The notes beneath the pieces were generated by a model that was not told the origin of the DNA, ran no database searches, and saw nothing but the letters and a program-made list of their open reading frames with translations. Below, in pieces: positions 43,252 through 51,287 of a stretch of 64,000 nucleotides of DNA. The DNA comes from Enterobacter asburiae. Its GTDB lineage: Bacteria; Pseudomonadota; Gammaproteobacteria; Enterobacterales; Enterobacteriaceae. The stretch covers positions 2,790,001 through 2,854,000 of the forward strand of contig JAAQVN010000001.1 of the NCBI GenBank assembly GCA_011754535.1, read 5' to 3'. The position numbers and the translations under genes were made by a program. The first letter of the stretch is position 1. The number at the start of each line of letters is the position of its first letter.

Positions 43252-43399
43252 TCCTTCAGACGCCGTTTCGCCAGAGACAGTGCCCTGACGATCGGGGATA
43301 ACGCCTGAAATAACAAAGAACTTAAATCGCTTTGCTTTGCCAGAAATGTGGGGGCACGCGCCGCTTGACTTATTTTGTGGTAAAGGTACTTTTCAGGAC

Positions 43400-44380
43400 A
43401 TGAAGAAAATTTTAATTATCGTTCCCGACGGTGGCATGCTGTTTGAAGCCGCCGGTATCGCCGACATTCTGATGCAGGCCAACCGGCTGCATCCGGAAGG
43501 GCTTTCCCGGCCCCGCTACCGTATTATCATCGCCACCACGCAGCCTCACCAGGTGATCCACGGCCAGTCCGGTCTGAACCTGCTGGCGGACTATCGTCTG
43601 CCGGAGCTGGATCCGCGCGAACCGCTGGACACCATTATCATCACCGGACGCGGGATGAACGAGCAGGAAAGCACGGCGGTGGTGGACTGGCTGCACCTCG
43701 CTGCGCCGCATGCCCGGCGGGTAGCCTCTATCTGCGGCGGCGCGATGCTGCTGGCTCAGACCGGCCTTCTGGACGGTCGTCGCGCCACCACCCACTGGCG
43801 GCTGCTGGAGACAATGCAAGCCCGGTATCCGTCTATCCATGTCGAAGGGGGCCCGCTGTACATTCAGGATGGTCCCATCTGGACCTCCGGCGGCGTCAGT
43901 TCCGGGTTCGACCTGACCCTCGCGCTGGTGGAGGACGACTACGGATTTACCCTCGCCCGCGACGTGGCGCAGGATATGGTGATGTACCTGCGACGTCCCG
44001 GCGGACAGCTGCAGTTTAGCCGCTATAGCCTGCAGCAGCCTGGCACATCGGGGCCCATAAGCGAGCTGCAAACCTGGATCCTGCAGAACCTCACCGCTGA
44101 CCTGTGCGTGGAAAATCTGGCCGAAAAGGTGGCGATGAGCCCGCGCAATTTTACCCGGGTATTTACCCGCGACGCGGGCGTCTCGCCTGCCCGCTACGTG
44201 ACCGAAGCGCGACTGGCTGCCGCCCGGCAGCTGCTTGAGCAGACTCATGATCCCCTTGATCGCGTTGCCGAGCAAAGCGGGTTTGGCACCAGCATTAATT
44301 TGCGCCGCATCTTTGAGAAGCAGCTTCACCTCACGCCCGGCGAGTACCGCCAGCGATTCCACTGCCGCAAGATGGCGTAA
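43400..44380 (+). CDS. GlxA-family regulator: DJ-1/PfpI domain plus AraC HTH
   Basis: 326 residues from ATG 43400 (MKKILIIVPDGGMLFEAAGI); in-frame upstream codons look unlikely. The N-terminal DJ-1/PfpI-like domain shows the pseudo-nucleophile region ASICGGAMLLAQTGLLDGRRATTHW. The C-terminal AraC domain (250-326) has ENLAEKVAMSPRNFTRVFTRD and a second HTH in PLDRVAEQSGFGTSINLRRIF. It starts 148 bp from the divergent desaturase unit and 78 bp upstream of the GAPDH gene on the same strand, so either could be its target. Confidence 0.9.
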   Translation: MKKILIIVPDGGMLFEAAGIADILMQANRLHPEGLSRPRYRIIIATTQPHQVIHGQSGLNLLADYRLPELDPREPLDTIIITGRGMNEQESTAVVDWLHLAAPHARRVASICGGAMLLAQTGLLDGRRATTHWRLLETMQARYPSIHVEGGPLYIQDGPIWTSGGVSSGFDLTLALVEDDYGFTLARDVAQDMVMYLRRPGGQLQFSRYSLQQPGTSGPISELQTWILQNLTADLCVENLAEKVAMSPRNFTRVFTRDAGVSPARYVTEARLAAARQLLEQTHDPLDRVAEQSGFGTSINLRRIFEKQLHLTPGEYRQRFHCRKMA

Positions 44381-44458
44381 TCTGATCCTTTTTTGTCATT
44401 TACGCCAACCAGCCCGACGCCTACAGTGACTCCAGACAACAGAGATAAGGAGTGCACC

Positions 44459-45469
44459 ATGGTTAAGGTCGGTATTAACGGTTTCGGCCGTATCGGACGT
44501 AATTTCCTGCGCGCGGCGCTGGGTAACCCGGCTCTTCAGATTGTGGCCATTAACGATCTGACGGACAGTAAAACCCTCGCCCATTTGCTGAAACATGATT
44601 CCCTTCTGGGCAAACTGCCCGCGCCCGTTGAAGCGGCTGACGGCGCGCTGCAGGTGGACGGTCAGCGGATCACGGTGTTTAGCGAGCGCGATCCGGCAAA
44701 TATCCCGTGGCGCGATGTCGGCGTTGACGTGGTGATAGAGGCCACCGGCTTCTTTACCGAGCGGGAAAAAGCAGCGGTGCACGTCACGCACGGTGGTGCA
44801 AAGCGCGTCATCATCTCCGCGCCCGGCAAGAATGACGATCTGACGGTTGTGATGGGGGTGAACCACGATCGCTACGACCCGGCTCAGCATGTGGTCGTCA
44901 GTAACGGGAGCTGCACCACGAACGGCCTGGCGCCGGCGGCTCAGGTGCTGCATCAACAGTTCGGGATTGAGCATGGTCTGATGAACACGACGCACGCCTA
45001 CACCAACAGCCAGGCGCTGCACGACCAGCCGGAGAAAGATCTGCGCGGCGCGCGCGCGGCGGCGCTGTCGATTGTGCCTTACTCCAGCGGCGCGGCGAAA
45101 GCGCTGGGCAAAGTCATTCCCTCACTGGACGGCAAACTCACCGGGTACTCTCTGCGCGTGCCGGTTCCGGTGGTGTCGATTGTGGATCTAACGGTAACGC
45201 TCAGCCGGAACGTAACCGCCGAAGAGGTGAATGACGCGTTCCGTAACGCGGCAGCCAGCGGGCCGCTGAAAGACATTCTGGGCTATAGCGATGAACCGCT
45301 GGTCTCCAGCGACTATCAGGGCGACCCGCGCTCCTCCATTATCGACGGGCTTTCCACGCTGGTGATTGGCGGGAACATGGTGAAGATCCTGGCGTGGTAT
45401 GACAACGAGTGGGGCTTCTCTAACCGCCTGGTGGATCTGGCGGTGTGGATGGATAAGAAAGGGCTGTAA
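44459..45469 (+). CDS. Type I glyceraldehyde-3-phosphate dehydrogenase paralogue
   Basis: 336 residues from ATG 44459, with AAGGAG 6 nt upstream. NAD-binding start VKVGINGFGRIGRNFLRAAL with Asp33, suggesting NAD preference; catalytic Cys152 in SNGSCTTNGLAP and His179 in MNTTHAYTNSQ. The usual enterobacterial GapA reads SNASCTTNCLAP, and the segment LAHLLKHDSLLGKLP differs from it, so this is a distinct clade and not the housekeeping gapA. It oxidises a phosphorylated aldehyde or catalyses the GAPDH reaction in a special context. A DJ-1/AraC regulator lies immediately upstream. A REP palindrome follows the stop. Confidence 0.9.
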   Translation: MVKVGINGFGRIGRNFLRAALGNPALQIVAINDLTDSKTLAHLLKHDSLLGKLPAPVEAADGALQVDGQRITVFSERDPANIPWRDVGVDVVIEATGFFTEREKAAVHVTHGGAKRVIISAPGKNDDLTVVMGVNHDRYDPAQHVVVSNGSCTTNGLAPAAQVLHQQFGIEHGLMNTTHAYTNSQALHDQPEKDLRGARAAALSIVPYSSGAAKALGKVIPSLDGKLTGYSLRVPVPVVSIVDLTVTLSRNVTAEEVNDAFRNAAASGPLKDILGYSDEPLVSSDYQGDPRSSIIDGLSTLVIGGNMVKILAWYDNEWGFSNRLVDLAVWMDKKGL

Positions 45470-45476
45470 GCCTGGG

Positions 45477-45503
45477 GCCGGGTGGCGCAAGCGCTCACCC
45501 GGC
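45477..45503. repeat. REP-type palindrome
   Basis: Inverted arms GCCGGGTG / CACCCGGC flank a short loop between the convergent GAPDH and MFS genes. It matches the REP (palindromic unit) type seen three more times in this window. It probably acts as an mRNA-stabilising hairpin or bidirectional transcription barrier. Confidence 0.8.
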
Positions 45504-45510
45504 AAATAAA

Positions 45511-46698
45511 TTACTCCGCTTTGACCTTCACGCCCATCAACACAACCACCATCGCCGTCACCAGCAGCAACCCGCTTCCGGCGAATACTCCGCTGGCACC
45601 GTTAAGGTCAAATACCGCTCCGCCCACGGCCGCACCGGCACTGATTGCCAGCTGAATTGAGGCCACCAGCAGCCCTCCTGCACTTTCGGCTTCATCCGGA
45701 ACGGTGGTAGCAAGCCAGGTTGACCAGCCTACCGGAACCAGACCAAACGCAAAGCCCCACAGCGCCACCAGGAACCCGTCCAGCATCGCCAGATGGCCAA
45801 ACGCCACCATCGCCAGCGCCAGTATGCCCATGGCGAAAGGCACCAGCGCCAGCGTCAGGCGCAGATTACGTGCCAGCAGGTGCCCGGCAACGGAAGTGCC
45901 GACAAAGTTCGCCAGCCCAAAGCCCAGCAGGATCAGTGAAATGGTCTCAACGTTCGCCTGCCCCACCGTTTCCAGGAACGGGCGCAGGTAGGTAAAGAAG
46001 GCGAAATGGCCGCTGAAGATCAGAATAGTGGCCAGCATGCCGCCGATCATCCCCGGACGACGCAGCACGCGGAACAACGTGCTCAGGCTACCGCTGCTCT
46101 CCGGCTTCATGGACGGCAGTACCCAGATCTGCCACAGCAGCGCCAGCATGCTCGGCAGAATGCAGAGCACAAAGACGTTGCGCCAGCCAATCAGGCTGCC
46201 CAGATAGCTCCCCAGCGGGGCCGCAACCACGGTGGCAATCGACACGCTGGAAAAGATCACCGCCAGCGCTTTCGGCACCTTATCCGCCGGAACCAGACGC
46301 ATCGTCGTGGCCGTCGACATCGCCCAGAACCCACCGATGGCGACCCCTAACAGCAGGCGCCCCATCAGGAGGACGTGCAGCGTGGGCGCAAAGGCCACCA
46401 GCAGGCTGGAGATGATTTGCAGCACGGAGAAAAACATCAATACCCAGCGACGGTCGATATTTTTGGTCGCCGGGGCGATCAGCAGGCCGGTGACCAGCGC
46501 CACCAGCGCGGTGGCTGTGACGGCCTGCCCGGCCATGCCCTCACTGACGCCCAGGCTCGCGGCCATCGGCGTCAGCAAACTGGCCGGCAGGAACTCTGCC
46601 GTTATCAAACCAAACACGCCCAGCCCCAGTGAATAGACGGCCCGCCAGGCGGGTCTGGCAGGCGCAACGGCCTCTCTCGCCGCGACACATGAATTCAT
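45511..46698 (-). CDS. MFS drug/metabolite exporter (NepI-like, DHA1)
   Basis: 395 residues, 12 transmembrane helices, with a typical ITAEFLPASLLTPMAASLGV first helix, GRLLLGVAIGGFWAMST motif and LVPVGWSTWLAT in helix 10. It resembles the purine ribonucleoside exporter NepI in layout and several motifs, but is too different to give it that name. ATG 46698 has GGGAG 8 nt upstream. Divergent from an AraC gene whose product is the likely regulator. Substrate unknown. Confidence 0.85.
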   Translation of the reverse strand: MNSCVAAREAVAPARPAWRAVYSLGLGVFGLITAEFLPASLLTPMAASLGVSEGMAGQAVTATALVALVTGLLIAPATKNIDRRWVLMFFSVLQIISSLLVAFAPTLHVLLMGRLLLGVAIGGFWAMSTATTMRLVPADKVPKALAVIFSSVSIATVVAAPLGSYLGSLIGWRNVFVLCILPSMLALLWQIWVLPSMKPESSGSLSTLFRVLRRPGMIGGMLATILIFSGHFAFFTYLRPFLETVGQANVETISLILLGFGLANFVGTSVAGHLLARNLRLTLALVPFAMGILALAMVAFGHLAMLDGFLVALWGFAFGLVPVGWSTWLATTVPDEAESAGGLLVASIQLAISAGAAVGGAVFDLNGASGVFAGSGLLLVTAMVVVLMGVKVKAE

Positions 46699-46721
46699 CT
46701 GTTATTCTCCCGTTATAAAAA

Positions 46722-46737
46722 TGTGACAACTGTCGCA
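46722..46737. promoter_or_regulatory. Imperfect palindrome in the MFS/AraC divergent promoter
   Basis: Sixteen-base near-palindrome TGTGACAACTGTCGCA (12 of 16 positions symmetrical), centred about 30 bp upstream of the exporter start in a 115-bp divergent gap. It is a candidate operator for the AraC-type regulator encoded at 46814. Confidence 0.4.
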
Positions 46738-46813
46738 AAAGCATAGAGGGTTCACCGTGGACGATCTATGACATATAATCTCCACTTATTGATTATTCGT
46801 CCGGAGTTGCGCC

Positions 46814-47770
46814 ATGACCGTACAGTCCCCCGATTTGATCAGCGAACTTTTACGCGGCATGCGCCTGTCGGGCGTGAAATACCGGCGGATTGAAGCCAGC
46901 GCGCCGTTTGGCGTGGCGTTCCACCAGGCACCCGGTAAGGCGCAGTTCCATTTTGTGAGCCACGGAAGTGCCCTGCTCCGAATGGACAGCGGCGCAACGT
47001 TTGAACTGAGCAGCGGCGACGCGCTGTTTATTCCTGGCGGTAATTCCCATGCCCTGCTCTCTGACGCGCAGGCAGCCATTACCCCGGTGAACGCCTTTCC
47101 CAGCGAGCCTATCTGCGGCTCGGTCTGTGCGATTACCTGCGAGCCCTGCCCGGAGAACGAGAACACCATCATCTTTAGCGGGTGTATGGATTTTGAGCTC
47201 GGCGGGATGCAGCCGCTGATTAAAGCGATGCCGGAAGTGATGATGGTCAGCCGGCTGATGTCCACCTGGCCGGAAATCCATCCGCTGCTGGCGGCCATGG
47301 AGCGCGAGTCAATGACGCGACAGGTCGGGTTTGCCGGGATCCTCGCCCGGCTGGCTGACGTGGTGGCAGCGCTGATCGTCCGCGGCTGGGTTGAGGCTGG
47401 CTGCGGGAAAGCCACCGGCTGGGTGCAGGTCTTACGCGACCCGCGGCTGAGCAGGGCCATTTATGCCATGCACCAGCAGCCTGGCCTGAACTGGAGCGTG
47501 GCGGAACTGGCAAAAGAAGCGGGCACCTCCCGCTCCGTGTTTGCCGAACGGTTTCTGGCCGCGACGGGAACCACCCCGGCAAAGTATCTCAGCGAACTGA
47601 GAATGCGGCTGGCGATTCAGTACATTCGTCACGAAAACCAGCCGATTGAAACGGTTGCACTCAGGCTGGGTTACGGATCGCTGGCAGCGTTTAGCCGGGC
47701 CTTTAAGCGCATCATTGGCCATGCGCCGGGCACGCTGCGGGAAGCCAGCCAGACCCCGGAAGAGATCTGA
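46814..47770 (+). CDS. AraC-family regulator with N-terminal cupin domain
   Basis: 318 residues. N-terminal cupin (FHFVSHGSALLRMDSGATFEL, GDALFIPGGNSHALL) of the AraC-cupin type; C-terminal double HTH (WSVAELAKEAGTSRSVFAERF and PIETVALRLGYGSLAAFSRAF). It starts 115 bp from the divergent MFS exporter, the classic layout of a local regulator with its efflux target. The ligand is unknown. Confidence 0.92.
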   Translation: MTVQSPDLISELLRGMRLSGVKYRRIEASAPFGVAFHQAPGKAQFHFVSHGSALLRMDSGATFELSSGDALFIPGGNSHALLSDAQAAITPVNAFPSEPICGSVCAITCEPCPENENTIIFSGCMDFELGGMQPLIKAMPEVMMVSRLMSTWPEIHPLLAAMERESMTRQVGFAGILARLADVVAALIVRGWVEAGCGKATGWVQVLRDPRLSRAIYAMHQQPGLNWSVAELAKEAGTSRSVFAERFLAATGTTPAKYLSELRMRLAIQYIRHENQPIETVALRLGYGSLAAFSRAFKRIIGHAPGTLREASQTPEEI

Positions 47771-47784
47771 CCGGCAGGCGGGCA

Positions 47785-49125
47785 TCAGAAATAGTATTTA
47801 AAGCGCACGCGGCCACCGTAGCGGTCGTCGTTTTTATTATCACCCTCTTTCGGGGAAGCGTTGATCCAGGACGCATACGCGCCCAGATAGATGTTGAAGT
47901 TTTTCATCTTCATGACGTTCGGGATCAGGTACGACGTATGGATGGTATGAATGTCATACTCGCCCGGGTCAGAGATCCAGCAGTCGTTCTCACACTCTGC
48001 GTCAAACGTCGAGGTATTGAATTCGTCGATTTCGTTATGGGCGTAGATATAACCCAGCTCAAAATTATGCCAGAGGGCATTGATGCCTGAGGTAAAGTCG
48101 GTTTCGCCCGTCGCGTCCAGGTATGCCGTGTTGAGGTTTATAACCACCCCGTCCTGCGGATCGGTTTTGAGCCCGTCCCAGGTCATAGTAAACCCGTAGC
48201 CGGTACGGTCGGATTGATCGACCCAGCGCCCTGCGTCGTCGCGATAGCCGTATGCGTTGTTCACCAAGTTGGTCTCCATGGCGACCGCGGTGGAAAACGG
48301 CCCGTCCTGCCACGAGATGACCGGGCGCACGTAGGTCACATTTTTATCGTTCTCAAGTTCTGCGCCGTGATAACGCTGGTCGACGTACAAATCGCTGCCG
48401 TCTTTAAACAGGGTATTAAGCTCAAAACACCAGTTATCCAGCGTCTTGCTCATCAGGAAGTTGCCCCCGCTGTCGGTTCGCCCGCGGCCCTCTTTCAGCA
48501 TATAGATATAACCGTAGCCATCGCTGTAGAGATCGTCTGCGGTATTTCCTGAGTATTCCACAAAGGTATCCTGATTGAGCGGGAACATATCGTACGCTTC
48601 GAAGCGTCCGACTTTAATTTCCCAGTCGTTCTCAGAACCAAAGAAGAATACCGCATCATCGAGGTACATTTTCCCGACGAGATCGCCGAGGGGCTGAACA
48701 GAAAATCCGGCAAAATTGCCGTTATCCATTTTACGATAACCATCAAAGCCTAATAAAATACGTCCGTTAATATCCCAGCGTTCTTTATCTCCTGGTGCCC
48801 AGTCGCTATTAGCGCTTTGCCTAACAGAAGTCAGACTGCCGGTCTTACTCGCGGCATCCATATTAAACTCGACGTCGCCATAAAATTTAATATCACCATA
48901 CCCTGAAAGCGTCAGCTTTGGCGGTTCGGCTTTGCTCACCGGCTCTTCCGACCGCACAACAACGGCGGATGCTGCCTGCGCGGCGGCCGCCTGCTGCTGT
49001 TTAAGCGCCTGAATTTGCGCTTCCAGTTGCGCCAACTTTTCTTCCACGTTCGTCGCGGGTTGTGCCGCGAAAAGCGCGCCGGAATAGAATGCACTTATCA
49101 GTATTACCGTTTTTTTTAATTTCAT
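47785..49125 (-). CDS. Sugar-specific outer-membrane porin (RafY/ScrY-like)
   Basis: 446 residues from ATG 49125 (MKLKKTVILISAFYSGALFA signal peptide). The mature N-terminus has a short coiled coil (EEKLAQLEAQIQALKQQQ), as in ScrY-type porins, followed by a long beta-barrel with alternating strands and the terminal aromatic residue (GRVRFKYYF). Such porins pass oligosaccharides across the outer membrane. No sugar transporter or glycosidase is encoded beside it except treA, which is divergent; a link to trehalose or other disaccharide uptake is possible but unproven. Confidence 0.8.
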   Translation of the reverse strand: MKLKKTVILISAFYSGALFAAQPATNVEEKLAQLEAQIQALKQQQAAAAQAASAVVVRSEEPVSKAEPPKLTLSGYGDIKFYGDVEFNMDAASKTGSLTSVRQSANSDWAPGDKERWDINGRILLGFDGYRKMDNGNFAGFSVQPLGDLVGKMYLDDAVFFFGSENDWEIKVGRFEAYDMFPLNQDTFVEYSGNTADDLYSDGYGYIYMLKEGRGRTDSGGNFLMSKTLDNWCFELNTLFKDGSDLYVDQRYHGAELENDKNVTYVRPVISWQDGPFSTAVAMETNLVNNAYGYRDDAGRWVDQSDRTGYGFTMTWDGLKTDPQDGVVINLNTAYLDATGETDFTSGINALWHNFELGYIYAHNEIDEFNTSTFDAECENDCWISDPGEYDIHTIHTSYLIPNVMKMKNFNIYLGAYASWINASPKEGDNKNDDRYGGRVRFKYYF

Positions 49126-49539
49126 AGAATCCATCCTGATTATAAAAGTGAATACACAAATATTGAGCATCGCCATTTCGACCAAATACCCACTGGGGTG
49201 CTATTATGTTTTTTGATAAGTGAATTATGAATTTTAACTTGTGTGATCGGCGCAGAGAAAACATCTCACGATGAGCAAAAGAAACACCATTTACTTCGCA
49301 CTCTTATTCCATTAATTACATCAATATTTTAATGCGTAATGTATATAATTATTTAAAGGCATAATTGTTCTAACACCATTTACACAACAAATCCTTCCGG
49401 ACAGGGCGTGCGAAGCGGTAAATTGTCTGGTTCTGCGCAAAATGGGATATTCAACACGCGAAGCGGGCGATATTCGTCTAAGGTTTTCAGGTGATTGATA
49501 ACAGCGGTCACGCTGCTCAGGAATACAGGAGACGAACCG
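49126..49539. other. Divergent promoter region between porin and treA
   Basis: 414 bp without a gene. It is AT-rich in the middle (TTAATGCGTAATGTATATAATTATTT around 49329-49354 in part) and should contain both promoters. A TGTGA half-site (near 49232) is the only CRP-like element I saw, with no good second half. No terminator or repeat noticed. Confidence 0.5.
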
Positions 49540-51225
49540 ATGATAAGACCTCGTACTTTACGCCCTGCCCTTTTGCACCTCGCGCTGGGAGGCGCGCTAC
49601 TCGGTGTGGCAACGATGGGCTATGCCGACGAAAAGCCAGCCTATCAGAAAAATTCACCCGATATTTTGCTTGGCCCTCTGTTTAATGACGTGCAGAGTGC
49701 CAAACTGTTTCCCGATCAGAAAACCTTCGCTGATGCCGTTCCCAAAAGCGACCCGCTGATGATTCTGGCGGATTATCGGATGCAGCACACCCAGACAAGT
49801 TTTGACCTGCGCCACTTTGTGGAGATGAACTTCACCCTGCCTGAGGAAGGTGAAAAATATGTGCCGCCTGCGGGACAAAGTTTACGTGAACACATTGACG
49901 ACCTCTGGCCTGTACTGACGCGCACCACGGATAAAGCCAGCAACAAATGGGATTCCCTGCTGCCGTTACCGAAGCCTTACGTGGTGCCCGGCGGGCGCTT
50001 CCGAGAGGTCTACTACTGGGACAGCTATTTCACCATGCTGGGCCTGGCGGAGAGCGGCCACTGGGACAAAATCAGCGATATGGTGGATAACTTCGCCTGG
50101 GAAATTGATACCTTCGGCCATATCCCCAATGGCAACCGCAGCTACTACCTGAGCCGCTCCCAGCCGCCGTTCTTCTCATTGATGGTTGAACTGCTGGCGA
50201 CCCACGACGACGATGCACTGAAGAAATATCGTCCGCAGATGGAGAAAGAGTACGCCTACTGGATGGAGGGCGTAGATAGCCTTCAGCCTGGGCAAGCTAA
50301 CCAGCGCGTGGTGAAACTGGATGACGGTTCGGTCCTCAACCGCTACTGGGACGATCGCGATACCCCGCGCCCGGAGTCCTGGCTTGACGATATCACCACG
50401 GCGAAGAGTAATCCTAACCGCCCCGCCACGGAGATCTACCGCGATTTGCGCTCCGCAGCCGCCTCGGGCTGGGACTTTAGCTCCCGCTGGATGGACGATC
50501 CGCAAAAGCTCGGCACCATCCGCACCACCAGCATTGTGCCCGTCGATCTCAACGCCCTGATGTTTAAAATGGAAAAATTGCTTGCGCGAGCGAGCCAGGA
50601 GGCAGGGGACAGCGCGGCGGCGAGTAAATATGAAGCGCTGGCAACTGCACGTCAGAAAGCCATTGAGCGCCATCTGTGGAATGATAAAGAGGGCTGGTAC
50701 GCCGATTACGATCTCAAGAGCAAGAAGGTGCGCAACCAGCTCACGGCAGCGGCCCTCTTCCCACTTTACGTGAAGGCGGCGGCGCAGGATCGTGCCGATA
50801 AAGTCGCCGCGGCCACCTCCGCGCGCCTGTTGAAACCGGGCGGTATTACCACCACTACCATCAACAGCGGCCAGCAGTGGGATGCGCCAAACGGCTGGGC
50901 GCCGCTACAGTGGGTGGCAACGGAAGGCTTGCAGAACTATGGGCAGAACAAGGTGGCGATGGACGTAACCTGGCGCTTCCTGAAGAACGTTCAGCATACT
51001 TACGACCGCGAGAAGAAGCTGGTGGAGAAGTATGATGTCTCTTCTACCGGTACCGGCGGTGGCGGCGGAGAGTACCCGCTGCAGGATGGGTTTGGCTGGA
51101 GCAACGGCGTGACGCTGAAAATGCTGGATCTGGTTTGTCCTAAAGAGAAACCGTGCGACAGCGTGCCGGAAAATCAGCCTGCGGCGAACGATGAGGCTGC
51201 GCCGGTGAAAGCTGCGGCGCAGTAA
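49540..51225 (+). CDS. treA: Periplasmic trehalase TreA
   Basis: 561 residues from ATG 49540, with AGGAG 8 nt upstream. Signal peptide [22 protein letters not shown]37 trehalase signatures [33 protein letters not shown] and a Gly-rich [18 protein letters not shown]. It splits trehalose into two glucose in the periplasm; in E. coli it is osmotically induced and RpoS-dependent. The C-terminus carries a short Ala/Pro-rich tail. A REP element follows. Confidence 0.97.
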   Translation: MIRPRTLRPALLHLALGGALLGVATMGYADEKPAYQKNSPDILLGPLFNDVQSAKLFPDQKTFADAVPKSDPLMILADYRMQHTQTSFDLRHFVEMNFTLPEEGEKYVPPAGQSLREHIDDLWPVLTRTTDKASNKWDSLLPLPKPYVVPGGRFREVYYWDSYFTMLGLAESGHWDKISDMVDNFAWEIDTFGHIPNGNRSYYLSRSQPPFFSLMVELLATHDDDALKKYRPQMEKEYAYWMEGVDSLQPGQANQRVVKLDDGSVLNRYWDDRDTPRPESWLDDITTAKSNPNRPATEIYRDLRSAAASGWDFSSRWMDDPQKLGTIRTTSIVPVDLNALMFKMEKLLARASQEAGDSAAASKYEALATARQKAIERHLWNDKEGWYADYDLKSKKVRNQLTAAALFPLYVKAAAQDRADKVAAATSARLLKPGGITTTTINSGQQWDAPNGWAPLQWVATEGLQNYGQNKVAMDVTWRFLKNVQHTYDREKKLVEKYDVSSTGTGGGGGEYPLQDGFGWSNGVTLKMLDLVCPKEKPCDSVPENQPAANDEAAPVKAAAQ

Positions 51226-51232
51226 GGGTATT

Positions 51233-51260
51233 GCCGGGTGGAGGCTTAGCCTTACCCGGC
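51233..51260. repeat. REP-type palindrome
   Basis: Arms GCCGGGT / ACCCGGC with inner pairing GAGGCTTAGCCTT, between the convergent treA and siderophore receptor genes. Same class as the other REP units here. Confidence 0.8.
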
Positions 51261-51287
51261 CTACATTTTGAACTCACAGGGAGTTAC

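Noticed and set aside
45511..46698. Naming the MFS gene nepI
   Set aside because: Layout and several motifs agree, but overall divergence is too large for a confident orthologue call.
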